DNA of 64,000 bases from Ascoidea asiatica (taxonomy: Eukaryota; Ascomycota; Saccharomycetes; Ascoideales; Ascoideaceae): positions 198,593 through 262,592 of the forward strand of contig BCKQ01000005.1 of NCBI GenBank assembly GCA_001600695.1, read 5' to 3'. Of this stretch, positions 20,750-31,502 are shown in pieces. Within the stretch, counting starts at the first letter, position 1, and every line of letters starts with the position of its first letter. The translations under genes and the position numbers were made by a program. The notes under the pieces were generated by a model. It ran no database searches and was not told the origin of the DNA. It was given only the letters and a program-made list of their open reading frames with translations.

Positions 20750-21283
20750 CTATTCTCAGGATCAGAGAATAACATTGAAAATACAGCTTATGAAAAATTA
20801 GTTATTATAATACATTAAAATAGACTCTGGGTTGAATAAAATATATTTAAATTAATAAAACATATATCTACTAATGATATCCTTTTTTTTTTTTTTTTTT
20901 CTATGAAATACCATTGAAAAAAGAGAATGAATCCTTCAAAACACCCGCAGAATACAGCAACCAACCAACGCGAAAGCCACGTTCGAGTCGAGTACTTTTA
21001 AAGGATACATTACATCATAAAACTAACTACGATAAAAGTGAGAATTATCATCAACAAACTTTCTTTTTTTTTTTTTTTTTTTTTTTGATTTGAGTTNTCT
21101 TTTACATTAAATTTTTTATGATTGTTTGATTCAATTTTGGTTAAGAAAAGTGCAATTAAGGAAAGTGCAATTAAATCAAATTATCTCCTGGAAAGTACAG
21201 TACAGGCTAAATCAAGTAAAAGTTAAGTTAAAAAAATTTCATCTAAATAAAATTCAATAAAATTCAATTCAATTCAATTCAAA
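20750..21283. other. Divergent promoter with long poly-T tracts
   Basis: 534 nt between divergent genes. Poly-T runs of about 18 at 20883-20900 and more than 20 at 21064-21086 flank a more GC-rich stretch (20935-21000). An unresolved base lies at 21097. AGTACAGTACAG occurs at 21194-21205. Short ATTCA tandem repeats precede the metalloprotease ATG. Confidence 0.45.
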
Positions 21284-23323
21284 ATGTCAATCAAAATAAT
21301 CAATTTTAAACCTTTAGAGACAGTTCACTCTCAAGTTATAATAATTCATGGACAATGCTCAAATTCATCCGGTATTATTGTAGTTTCTTTTCAGGGAGAT
21401 TTATTTCCACGTCAATTTTTTGAAGTTAATTCTCATTATTTCAAAGCTTTAATATATTTACAACCTGGTCTAACTGATCTTACTTTTTCACATTATTCAG
21501 GATCTTTTAAAAATAAAAGTCCAATATTTGATGATAAAAATCCATTATTTAAACCAAGTTTTCTCAATTTTCAATTAAATTATAATTGTTTAAATTGTAA
21601 TCCACCTGTTAATTTATGTATTCTAGTTGCAAAAGACTCACCATATTTATATGATTGTCCAAACTGGAAAAAAAATTTAGAAGGTAATAATTTAGAACTT
21701 GCAATTAAGAAACTTAGAATGGGTGCTGTTTTAATGCAAGCTTTTACTCATGAACAAATGGTTAGAAATGGATTTGGAAATAGATGTTTTAGATTTGAAA
21801 CTGAATGGGGAATTGATACATTATCAAAATTTGAACCAAATTTAAGTTCAATAAGAAGTAGAATAAAAATTCATATAATTAAAAGTGAATTTACTATTAA
21901 AGAAATTAGAGATCCAGATATTGCACAACAAAATCCAAAAGGTAAAAATACTGGAAAATTATTTAATATTGCTTTAAAAGAACTTGAAAGATATGGATAT
22001 CCATTTATTGAAGAATTAAAACCTGTTCAAGCAGCAGTAATGTTTTTAGATACACATTGGGATTTTGAAAAAAAATTAATACTTGGACATGCTGCATTAG
22101 GTGGAGGTACTGATAAAATTAAATTGGCAATATTTGGATCTCATGGATTATGGTCATGGCCTTCATGTTTTGAAGAATTATATTTATGTTTTTCAGAATG
22201 TGCAAAAACTGATATAAAAGAAGTTGCAAATGATTGTAATGAATGTGGCACGGCATGGGAAACTGTTAATATAAGTATGGGAGCATTTTTACATGAAATT
22301 GGACATTTATTAGGATGTCCTCATCAATCATCAGGAATTATGCTTAGAGATTATGTTAAATTTAATAGATCATTTATGACAAAAGAATTTCCCAGTAGTA
22401 GAACTAAAAGTAATGGATATGAACCAGTTTTAGTTAAAGATGAATGTGGATGGAATAAATTAGATTTAATTAGATTTTTATATCATCCAAGTTTTAAATT
22501 ACCAATTGATGGTATGGATAAAACAATTATTCAACATCCAGAATTATATTCTAATAAAGGAACATTTTATCCAATTGGAAATGGAAATATAATTTTAAAA
22601 TCTCAAACTGGTATATATTTAATTGAATTAGAAATAGATGGTAAAGATGATGCACATAATAGACCTGTTTATATTGAATATTATCCAAAACATTTAAATG
22701 GAACAGGACCACAAAAAGAAATATTATTAAATTATCAAGCATTAGAAAATATGTTACCAAATGAATTTAAAGGACATAAATTAAATATAAAATTTCATTC
22801 AGTTGGACAAAATGAAAATAAAATTGAAGATTTTTTAAAAATTTCAAATAATGAAAATAATAGAATTATTGGAGATTTTGGATTAGGTAGAGGTAGTCTA
22901 ATAGGATATAAATCAGGATTTTTAGGTAAAAATAATGAAAATAATGAAATTAATGAAAAATCATTAACTTTAATTCCAAAACATTGTAAATTAATTCGTG
23001 TTTATTATAAAAAAGCATTAGATGGAATTGAATTTTTTGAAAACATGAGAAGTAGTAATATCTTAGGAAAAAAAACTGAAAATTTTAGTGATTTTGAATT
23101 ATTTGAAAATGAAAAAATTCAATCATTTAATGTTAGATGTGGTGCATGGGTTGATGCAATTCAAATTGTTACAACTTCTGGTAGAAAAAGTGAAATGTTC
23201 GGAAATAAAACTGGAGGAAGCTTAGGAGAATTAGGATGCCCCGAAGGATTTGAAATCATTGGTTTATTCTGTAGGATGGGACTGTGGGTAGATGGAATTG
23301 GAAGCTGTTTTGTCAGTAAATGA
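21284..23323 (+). CDS. Putative zinc metalloendopeptidase, YIL108W type
   Basis: 679-residue protein matching the fungal family of yeast YIL108W. A metzincin-like zinc site HEIGHLLGCPHQ places His337, Glu338, His341 and His347 as ligands and catalytic acid. It is preceded by NISMGAFL and followed by GIMLRDYVKFNRSFM, where the downstream Met may form the Met-turn. The first ~130 residues form a beta-rich N-terminal part. The C-terminal ~130 residues (VRCGAWVDAIQIVTTSGRKSEMFGNKTGG, GLWVDGIGSCFV) look like a jacalin-type sugar-binding domain. No signal peptide is seen, so it is probably cytosolic. Substrates are unknown. The family is well conserved in fungi. Confidence 0.85.
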   Translation: MSIKIINFKPLETVHSQVIIIHGQCSNSSGIIVVSFQGDLFPRQFFEVNSHYFKALIYLQPGLTDLTFSHYSGSFKNKSPIFDDKNPLFKPSFLNFQLNYNCLNCNPPVNLCILVAKDSPYLYDCPNWKKNLEGNNLELAIKKLRMGAVLMQAFTHEQMVRNGFGNRCFRFETEWGIDTLSKFEPNLSSIRSRIKIHIIKSEFTIKEIRDPDIAQQNPKGKNTGKLFNIALKELERYGYPFIEELKPVQAAVMFLDTHWDFEKKLILGHAALGGGTDKIKLAIFGSHGLWSWPSCFEELYLCFSECAKTDIKEVANDCNECGTAWETVNISMGAFLHEIGHLLGCPHQSSGIMLRDYVKFNRSFMTKEFPSSRTKSNGYEPVLVKDECGWNKLDLIRFLYHPSFKLPIDGMDKTIIQHPELYSNKGTFYPIGNGNIILKSQTGIYLIELEIDGKDDAHNRPVYIEYYPKHLNGTGPQKEILLNYQALENMLPNEFKGHKLNIKFHSVGQNENKIEDFLKISNNENNRIIGDFGLGRGSLIGYKSGFLGKNNENNEINEKSLTLIPKHCKLIRVYYKKALDGIEFFENMRSSNILGKKTENFSDFELFENEKIQSFNVRCGAWVDAIQIVTTSGRKSEMFGNKTGGSLGELGCPEGFEIIGLFCRMGLWVDGIGSCFVSK

Positions 23324-24071
23324 ATTAAAAAAACTTATCACGAATAATCAATAAAACCACAAAAATCTGATCGAATTAGATCAGTTTTTTTTTTTTGTTT
23401 TTTAATTTCTAAAATCTGAATAAAAAATTCGCGTTTGCTTTTCTTACGCGTATATTTTCATTTCATTCACAAGCCACCTTTAAATCCATATTTAGATTTA
23501 AATAGTCTTTGCAGAGAAGTCATGTGACCACCCGTGATCTCTGCTACTGCAGCCTTGCAGTTCACCACCATTCACCATATTATTCAACATGGTAAGTCAC
23601 AGTAGTAATACAGAGCAGTATTTCAGTACTGGGAGTGATAAACCGACTGCTTCATAATTACTGCTCTGCCGGTACAGTAACTAACTAACTAACTAACTAA
23701 ACATACATACATACTTACTTACTTACTATTATTATTATTATTATTATGTTAACTGCATTACTTGTTCAGTTGCACCAGATTCACTTTTCAAACAGATATC
23801 ATAGAACTATCCCATAGAACTCACTTCCAACTCTCGATCTTACGTATCAATAACACTGTCCTAAGTGAAATAATTTATAATTTATCTATCAAATTAACAT
23901 TTGATTCATTTTGATATATTTTAATTCAATCTTTATTACAATTCATATTTTATTACTTATTACTTATTATTTGTTATTTGTTATTTATATTTAAATTTAT
24001 ATTTGTTTTAATCTTTATTTAATCAAGCTAATAATATCATTATTTCCATTTAATCTTAATTTTTTTATAAA
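23324..24071. promoter_or_regulatory. SEC24 upstream region with tandem tetranucleotide tracts
   Basis: 748 nt. It contains TCATGTGAC at 23519-23527 and several CAGTA/GTACAGTA motifs (23608-23680). Adjacent simple repeats follow: CTAA, ACAT/CATA, TTAC and TTA units from about 23680 to 23748. A GTAAGT lies at about 23592, and the CTAAC repeats could serve as branch sites, so a 5'-UTR intron is possible but weakly supported. Direct T-rich DNA precedes the SEC24 ATG. Confidence 0.4.
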
Positions 24072-25196
24072 ATGTCAAATAGAAGACGTCATTATCCAAC
24101 TGCTCAATATGGTTATTCTCAGAATGGTGCTCCTTCTGCTCAAGGTTTACCTCCAAATTTATTACCAATGGATCAACAAGCACAACAAGGAGTTTATAAT
24201 CAATATCAGCAACAGTCTAGTGTACCTATGAGTGGTGGAATTCCAATTACTGGTGCTCCATTAGGTGTAACTCCTCTAAATCCTCAAATTCAAGGTCAAC
24301 CTCAAACTTCTCAATATTATAATCAACAACCTGTAGATCAATTAACTCAATCTTTTAGTGATATGAGTATGAATGGTCAAATTCCACCTTCTTCTGGTAC
24401 TCCATATGGGGGTTCTCCTTATGGTCAACAATCTCAAGCTACAGGTATGATGCCAATGCAACAAAATGTTGGTTCAATTATGCCAATGAATCAATTATAT
24501 ACAACTGATTTATTAAGAGATTTACCACCTCCAATATCTGATTTATCTTTACCCCCCCCTCCAATTATTTTACCAAGTAATGCAACTCTTATTCCAAATC
24601 CAAATTCAAATGCTTCTCCTGAATATTTTAGATCAACTTTAAATACAATTCCAACAACTAATAGTTTATTAAAAAAATCAAAATTACCTTTAGGTGTAGT
24701 TATCAAACCTTATATTTCTTTACATGATATTCAAAAACCAATTCCAGTTGTTAATGATACAATTATTGCAAGATGTCGTCGTTGTCGTGCTTATATTAAT
24801 CCTTTTGTTCAATTTTTACAAAATGATAGAAGATGGCGTTGTAATTTATGTAATTTACAAAATGATGTTCCAAGTGCTTTTGATAATAATGAAGATGGTA
24901 GATCAAGATATGAAAGAGAAGAATTAAATCACGCTATTGTTGATTTTGTTGCTCCTTCTCAATATATGGTTAGAACTCCTGAGCCTTTAGTTTATGTTTT
25001 TGTTATTGAAGTTTCTGTTCATGCTGTTAAATCTGGTTTAGTCGCAACTGCAACAAGAACAATTTCCGAAGCTTTAGATAAAATTCCAAATTCAAATGGT
25101 TTAACAAGAGTTGCAATTATTGCTGTAGATTCTTCTTTACATTATTTTAAAATTCCTGAAAAATCAAAATCTACAAATAATAATGGTGAAAATTCC

Positions 25197-25229
<33 letters not shown>

Positions 25230-26885
25230 ACAGCTAATCAACCTCAAATGTTAGTTGTATCTGATCTTGATGAACCTTTTCTTCCATGTCCAGATGGTTT
25301 ACTTGTTCGTTTAGATCAATGTCGTGAACAAATCGATAAATTACTAGAAAATTTTAATGAAATGTTCGTTAATAATTTAAATCCAAATTTTGCTCTTGGA
25401 CCTGCTTTAAAATCCGCTCATAAACTTGTTCAAGCTTTAGGTGGTAAAATTGAAGTTATAGGTTGTTCTTTACCAAATTTAGGAATTGGTAAATTAAATA
25501 TAAGAGAAGAAGAATCTGTTAGTGGAAAACCAAATGAAGCTAAAGCTTTAATGTCTGCTGCAAATTCTTTTTATAAAAGTTTCGCTGTTGAATGTAATAA
25601 AGTTCAGATAACTGTTGATATGTTTTTATGTTCAACTTCATATCAGGATATTGCAACTTTAGCCAATTTACCTAGATATACTGCTGGCCAAACTAATTTT
25701 TATCCTGCTTGGTCTGTTTTAAAAGAAGAAGATGTTATAAAATTTTCAAAAGAATTAACAAATCATTTATCAATGGAAATTCAATTAGAAGCTGTTATGA
25801 GAGTTAGAGGTTCAAATGGTATAAGAATGTCCTCATTTTATGGTAACTTTTTTAATAGATCTTCTGATTTATGCTCTTTTCCTAGTTTTCCAAGAGATCA
25901 AAGTTATGTTATTGAAATGGCTTTAGAAGATAATATCAGTAAGCCATTTGTTTGTTTACAAGCTGCTGTTTTACATACCACTGTTCATGGTCAAAGAAGA
26001 ATAAGGGTTCTTAATTTAGCACTTCCAACAACTACCAATATTAATGACGTTTATGCTTCTGCAGATCAATTGGCAATTGCAAATTTTTATGCTCAAAAAG
26101 CAGTTGAAAAAGTTTTTTCTAATTCATTCCAAGATGCAAGAGATATGCTTCAAAAACATATGATAGATATTTTACAAGTTTACAAAAAAGAATGTGTTCA
26201 AAGGAATCTTGGATCTTCATCACCTTTACAATTGAGTACTAATTTGAGAATGTTACCTTTATTAATTCATGGTTTAACAAAAAACATTGGTTTTAGACAG
26301 GGAAGAGTTCCATCTGATCATAGGGCTGCGGCATTAAATTTTATTGGATCGGCACCTTTACCAAGATTAATTAAAAGTATATATCCAAGTGTGTATAGTT
26401 TACATGATATGCCAGATCAAAGTGGTTTACCAGATGAGGAAACTGGTGAAATTCTTTTACCTCCACCTGTTAATGCTAGTGCTAGTGTTTTAGAAAGATT
26501 TGGATTATATTTAATTGATAATTCTTCTACGTTATTTTTATGGGTTGGTGGCGAAGCAATGCCAAATTTGATTGAAGATACATTTGGTGTAAATGATATA
26601 ACTACAATTCCAATTGGTAAAACAGAATTACCAAATTTACCAGATTCTCCTTTCAATCAAAGAATTAGAAATATTATTGAAAAAATTAGAGATGATTGTT
26701 CTGTCATTATATGGCAATGCTTATATGTTGTAAAAGGTGCTTCTTCATCTGAAGCAATATCGCAGAATAGAGAAATTGCAGCCTTAAGAATGTGGGCCTC
26801 GTCTGATTTTGTTGAAGATAGATCACCAAATTCACCTAATTATAGAGAATTCTTAGGTTCATTAAGAGAAAAAATACCAAATTAA
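24072..26885 (+). CDS. SEC24: COPII coat subunit Sec24
   Basis: 937-residue homolog of Sec24, the cargo-binding subunit of the COPII coat, which pairs with Sec23 at ER exit sites. The N-terminal ~190 residues are Gln/Pro/Gly-rich and disordered, and start MSNRRRHYPTAQYGYSQNG much like yeast Sec24. The zinc finger has Cys235, Cys238, Cys257 and Cys260 (CRRCRAYINPFVQF, WRCNLC). The trunk/vWA fold starts near 300 (PLVYVFVIEVSVHAVKSGL). Then come the beta-sandwich, the helical region (RIRVLNLALPTTTNI) and a C-terminal gelsolin-like part (YLIDNSSTLFLWVGGEA). A run of about ten Asp residues interrupts the trunk near 376. It resembles Sec24 more than the paralogs Sfb2 and Sfb3. Confidence 0.95.
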
Positions 26886-27749
26886 ACTTAGTAAGCAAAC
26901 TTTAATGAATTTCGAAACTAATAGGGGCCTTATTTTTGTATCCTTCAAAAATATATTATGTGATATACCCGAAATATCTTCTAATTTGCTTATTGTGAGT
27001 TTTTATTGTTGAAAGTTGATCATTACCATTTTGGGAATCTACAGCTAAATATTGCGCATTTATATTTCTCATTGTATACTTTTTTTAGTTTCTTGATAGT
27101 TTCTTGTTATATCTAAGGTCTGTTACTCTTTTTATTTATAGTTTTATATATTTCAATTCATGTTCAAAGTTTGATCAATTTATTCTTTTTTTTTCTATCA
27201 ATTTTTTGTAGTTAAAATCTATTTTTCTCTTCGAAGTTTCTTTCTCAAAGAAACCGAGTAAATGAGTTTTTAAAAATAGATTGAAGTATTTGAGTAGTCT
27301 AAGATTTAATGATAATGTTATCCCGATTCTACAGGCGTTAATGATTTGTAAAAAACCACTTGGTTTCAAATATTGGCTACTATACCGTAATTCAAGTAGT
27401 AGTCATGTGATCTGTAAATGCTTTGAATATTTTGTTTTGGTTGAAAGTCATGTCAGCCTTCATTTTCAAGTGAATCAAGGAAATAAACTTAAATAATCTG
27501 TAATAAGTCAAGAAAATTATTATGAATAAATAATTCATCGAATTTGCTCAGATATTATTGTAACTTTTGGCTTCTACAAATATTTTTTGACCCTTCAAAA
27601 TTGAAGTGAGTTTATATAATTATAACTGCTATTTCTTTATTTAAAATATTACTTCTTAAATCAATCAATCTTTTAGAAATTTTTCAATTGCAAACTTTCA
27701 GAAAAGTAGTTTCAAATAAAAATAAGACAATTAAAAAGATCTATTAGAA
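26886..27749. other. Intergenic region downstream of SEC24
   Basis: 864 nt, AT-rich, with TCATGTGATC near 27403-27412 and no convincing ORF. Two overlapping opposite-strand ORFs (27175-27496) look like chance. It holds the SEC24 3' end and the promoter of the inhibitor gene. Confidence 0.4.
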
Positions 27750-28052
27750 ATGGTTTCTTTAAATTCTTTAAACAAAATAGTTTTTTCATTATCTCTTTTA
27801 AATGGTGCTTTAGCCTCTAATTATTTGGTTATGTTTCAAAAAGGCGATAGAACTCCAGAGAGTCGTATTCAAGCTGTCAAAACTGCTTTAACAAGTTTAG
27901 GAGGCGAAATTACTTATGAATATTCTAGTATTCTAACAGGCTTTACAATTAGTTTACCTGATGATTCAGTAACGACTTTTGAAGAAAATATTGAGAGTGA
28001 AGAATGGCCTGTATTTGTTGAAAAGGATTCTACCGTTACTGCTTTATCATAG
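27750..28052 (+). CDS. I9-type proteinase inhibitor with an N-terminal signal sequence (Pbi2-like)
   Basis: 100-residue protein. Residues ~24-100 form an inhibitor I9 / subtilisin-propeptide fold (NYLVMFQKGDRTPESRIQAVKTALTSLGGEITYEYSSILTGFTISLPDD, WPVFVEKDSTVTAL). Yeast Pbi2, an inhibitor of vacuolar proteinase B with a role in vacuole fusion, has the same domain but is cytosolic and about 75 residues long. Here a hydrophobic leader (IVFSLSLLNGALA) with a good cleavage site after residue 22 precedes it, suggesting entry into the secretory pathway. It may be a secreted or vacuolar inhibitor, or a propeptide that lost its protease. No subtilase sequence follows. Confidence 0.8.
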   Translation: MVSLNSLNKIVFSLSLLNGALASNYLVMFQKGDRTPESRIQAVKTALTSLGGEITYEYSSILTGFTISLPDDSVTTFEENIESEEWPVFVEKDSTVTALS

Positions 28053-28507
28053 TTCTAGACTGGATCAATTTGGAGTACTTTTTAAAATTATTCAAAGCAT
28101 TTTTCAAATTTTGAAATTCAAATTATAATCATAACATTTTCATTTCATAGTATTAATTAGTTTCTAGAATTTTGAATTCCTTGTTTTTGGTTTTATGGTT
28201 TTTGTCGTTTATTCTGAAAAAAGTATCCTTGGCTTTTAATACTTTTTTTCTTCTTTTTATAGTTTCTATCGATTGGTCTTTATTTATCCATACTGGTCTT
28301 TTATTAACCCATTTTTCTTTATAATAAAATTGAATAATATTGCTTTTGAGTTCGAACGATTTTTTATTGTATTTTTTTCTTTGATTGCTTTTTCATTTTG
28401 TGTAGGAATGATACCTAGAAAAGTCTGTCTGACTCAAAAATTATTTCGTAAAAAAGTATTTCAATAAAAAGATAAAAATTATTTACTTAAGATATAAATA
28501 AGAATTA
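28053..28507. other. Convergent intergenic region
   Basis: 455 nt between convergent genes. It is T-rich, with no coding signal beyond a chance 64-codon ORF and no trace of a subtilisin catalytic domain behind the inhibitor gene. Confidence 0.4.
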
Positions 28508-29103
28508 CTAATCACGCTCTAAATTTATGTTATCTCCAAATTTTGCATATAATTTACTTTTCAATTCTGCCAATTTTTCATCAATTACTTCCATTTTATT
28601 TTCAATTTCATCTATTGATTTTTCTAACTGCTCATTATCTTTCTCTAATCTCTCATTGACTTCTTCCAAACTCATGTATACAAATGTGTCACCTATTTTA
28701 TATTGGTATGGATTTCCTACTAGAGATATACTTTCTTTTTTATTTCCTGATTCACTATCTTCTATTTCTTCTTCTAAGACAAGCTCATCTAAATTATCAT
28801 TTTCTAATTCGAGCATTTCGAGATCCATTGCTACATCATCCAAATATTCTTTTTCTTGCTTAGCCTCTTTTAAATCAATTGATAATATATCTTTTTTCTG
28901 AATCAAAGTAGAAAACTCATTTATTTTTTTTTGGTCCTCCCATAATACCTCCACGTTATTTTTTCTTCCAGCTGCTAACTAAGCAAAAAAAAAAAAAATG
29001 TTAGAAGCCTATAAATTCAATAATTCATGAGAATGAAAATCTCAGTACTTGTAAAAGTCTCAGGATTTGTATAGTAAATAGTGGTATAACATACCATCTG
29101 CAT
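28508..29103 (-). CDS. GIM3: Prefoldin subunit 4 (Gim3), two exons
   Basis: Homolog of Gim3/prefoldin 4, part of the hexameric chaperone that passes nascent actin and tubulin to the TRiC chaperonin. Exon 2 (28508-28978) encodes NNVEVLWEDQKKINEFS, a long insertion of acidic residues, YKIGDTFVYMSLEEVNERLEKD, and the family end LKSKLYAKFGDNINLERD. These are two coiled-coil helices around a beta hairpin. Exon 2 has no ATG at its 5' end. A 9-nt first exon (29095-29103, MQM) joined at a GTATGT donor gives an in-frame 159-residue protein, MQMLAAGRKNNVEV. The Ser/Glu-rich insert at ~55-85 makes it longer than yeast Gim3 (129). The splice model is inferred. Confidence 0.88.
28979..29094 (-). other. 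GIM3: Intron of GIM3
   Basis: On the minus strand, GTATGT at 29094-29089 is the donor. A TTCTAAC sequence about 25 nt before the end is a near-consensus branch site, followed by a long T tract and a TTAG acceptor at 28980-28979. The 116-nt intron restores an ATG start to Gim3 in frame. Confidence 0.75.
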
Positions 29104-29479
29104 TTTGACCTATTTTTTTTTTTAGTTGAACTGCTTATCTAATATCTCAATGATACTAATATCTTCAAATGTTTTAATTGAATAGATCCCAAAGTTTTAT
29201 TGTATTCCTTTCTTGCTGATAGAACTATAATGTTATTGATTGAGTATCTCAATGCTAATTTTCATACTATAATAATAAATAATCACGCTTACAAGTTCAT
29301 TGAAAAAAGGCTTTACGGTACTGTACGGGTAGTAATTTTTTTTGAGACTATTCAAATTAAACCTTGGTTATTTCATGTGTAATATAACGTATGAGCTAGA
29401 AAATCAGAAAGTTTTCATTCAAGATTTTTATGAATTTATTTTGAAATATACAAGAGTGAACTAACTTTCTATCCTCAAA
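29104..29479. other. Divergent promoter of GIM3 and MSE1
   Basis: 376 nt between divergent genes. It contains the palindrome-like ACGGTACTGTACGGG at 29315-29329. No real ORF is seen. Confidence 0.4.
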
Positions 29480-31231
29480 ATGTTGGCCATACTAAAAGGA
29501 GATGCTGTTGTGATATCCAAATATTCTACTCGTTCTACTTCGATTAGATTATTATCGAGTCTCTATAAGCCAGATGCAAAACAAATAATATCTCGACCAC
29601 CTAAAAAAAATGTTCATCCTTTTGCACCAGTCAGAACAAGATTCGCCCCAAGTCCAACTGGCTTGTTGCATATGGGCTCTTTGAGAACTGCCCTTTATAA
29701 TTATTTATTAGCCAAAAACACTGGAGGTCAGTTTATTTTGAGAATTGAAGATACTGATCAGAAAAGATTGGTACCTGGAGCAGAAGAAAATATTCTTGAG
29801 AGCTTAGAATGGTTGGGGTTGAAATATGACGAGGGTCCAAAAATAGGTGGGCCCTACAGTCCATATAGACAATCTGATAGATCCGAAATATATTCCAAAT
29901 ATATCAAACTTTTGTTGGATAAAGGTTTAGCTTATAGATGTTTTTGCACTAAAGATAGATTAAATGATCTAAGAAATTCTGCCCAAAAACTTAATCCACC
30001 AACTACTGTTTCTTATGATAGACACTGCATAAACAATTATTCGAGTCTGGAATCGGAAAAGATGGCAAAAAATACTACTCCCTTTACAATTAGATTTAAA
30101 TCACCTAATCAATATCCTTCCTTTATTGACTTGCTACACGGTGAAATAAATATTCAACCCCAAATAAACTATGATGATATTCGTTATGAAGATCCGGTTT
30201 TGATGAAATCTGATGGTCTTCCAACTTATCATTTTGCTAATGTCATTGATGATCATCTTATGAAAATAACTCATGTCATAAGAGGTGAAGAATGGTTACC
30301 TTCTACTCCTAAACATATTGCTTTATATAAGGCTTTTGATTGGAAACCTCCTTTATATGTACACATACCATTATTGACTAGTGTAGGAAGTACTAAAAAA
30401 TTATCCAAAAGGTCTGGTGATAGTAGCGTACTATCCTTAAAGGACAAAGGAATTCTTCCAGAAGCTTTGGTTAACTTTGCTGCTTTATTTGGTTGGTCTC
30501 CTCCTAGACAACTTGGCAAAAAAGTCAAAGAAATTTATACTCTAAATCAATTGGAAAACGCGTTTAATTTGAATGGTCTAACTAAAGGTAATGCAAAAGT
30601 TGATTACTCCAAATTGGCATATTTTAATTTTATTTTTTCATCTGAGAGATTAGAATTAGAAGAAGATGATCCCAGATATATCGAGTTACTCGATTCTGCA
30701 TATTCCCATTTATCTAAATTTTACCCAAACACAAAAAAAGAATCTGTTAGCTTCATTTTGAGAAATATTGCCATCAAATTCAAATCAATTTCCGAACTTT
30801 ATGAAAATCATGAAAAATATTCATATCTTTTCGTGAAACCAATATTACAAAATGAATTCAGTAAAGATTTTATAAAAAATATAATATCTTCAAGAAGACT
30901 TGATGACTACTGCTTTTTGTTTGATAAAATATATGAATTAAAAAATCTATTAGCCTATCCGATTGCCAAACAAATTCCAACTGTTATTGTTGATGAAATC
31001 AAATGCAACACTTCGCTTCCAAAATTTAAAAGAAAGGATGTTCTTGAGTCTCTCCGATTTATTATGACAGGAGGCTTACCGGGGGTCAAAATTCCTCTTG
31101 TGATAAGAGTTATCGGAAATAAAGAAGCTTCTGCAAGAGTTTTGACAGCAAAACAATTTTTAATTGACGTTGCCCAACCTAAACCTTCTAAAGAAATTGA
31201 TATGAAAAAGGCCGTTTCTCTAACACCTTAA
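29480..31231 (+). CDS. MSE1: Mitochondrial glutamyl-tRNA synthetase
   Basis: 583-residue class I aminoacyl-tRNA synthetase of the bacterial/organellar GluRS type. The leader (~50 residues, Arg/Ser-rich, no acidic residues in its second half) fits a mitochondrial presequence. The catalytic core starts with VRTRFAPSPTGLLHMGSLRTALYNY, where HMGS (64-67) is the HIGH motif. FILRIEDTD and the zinc-less insertion follow, then GEEWLPSTPKH, and KLSKR (307-311) is the KMSKS motif. The C-terminal helical anticodon-binding domain is present (AKQIPTVIVDEIKC, FIMTGGLPGVKIPLVIRVIG). It charges mitochondrial tRNA-Glu and, in yeasts, also tRNA-Gln as a first step. The gene appears intact. Confidence 0.94.
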   Translation: MLAILKGDAVVISKYSTRSTSIRLLSSLYKPDAKQIISRPPKKNVHPFAPVRTRFAPSPTGLLHMGSLRTALYNYLLAKNTGGQFILRIEDTDQKRLVPGAEENILESLEWLGLKYDEGPKIGGPYSPYRQSDRSEIYSKYIKLLLDKGLAYRCFCTKDRLNDLRNSAQKLNPPTTVSYDRHCINNYSSLESEKMAKNTTPFTIRFKSPNQYPSFIDLLHGEINIQPQINYDDIRYEDPVLMKSDGLPTYHFANVIDDHLMKITHVIRGEEWLPSTPKHIALYKAFDWKPPLYVHIPLLTSVGSTKKLSKRSGDSSVLSLKDKGILPEALVNFAALFGWSPPRQLGKKVKEIYTLNQLENAFNLNGLTKGNAKVDYSKLAYFNFIFSSERLELEEDDPRYIELLDSAYSHLSKFYPNTKKESVSFILRNIAIKFKSISELYENHEKYSYLFVKPILQNEFSKDFIKNIISSRRLDDYCFLFDKIYELKNLLAYPIAKQIPTVIVDEIKCNTSLPKFKRKDVLESLRFIMTGGLPGVKIPLVIRVIGNKEASARVLTAKQFLIDVAQPKPSKEIDMKKAVSLTP

Positions 31232-31502
31232 AATGGGGAGTTTATTCCAAAGGTATAAAGAACCAAAAATATTGCAAAATCAAATTGTAAAAACATTTCC
31301 TATATTAAGTGTATAATGAATAACGTATTTTCTTACTGTATAAATTTTGAGAAAATATTGTAAATATCATCAGATAAATATCAATTTACATAATCTATAA
31401 AAACTATATAAATTCGTCTTCATTTTTTGTCAACTAGATTTTTTTTTGTGATCAAAAAACTTAAAAAAGATAAAAAATACAACACTTGGCGAAACACCTT
31501 AA

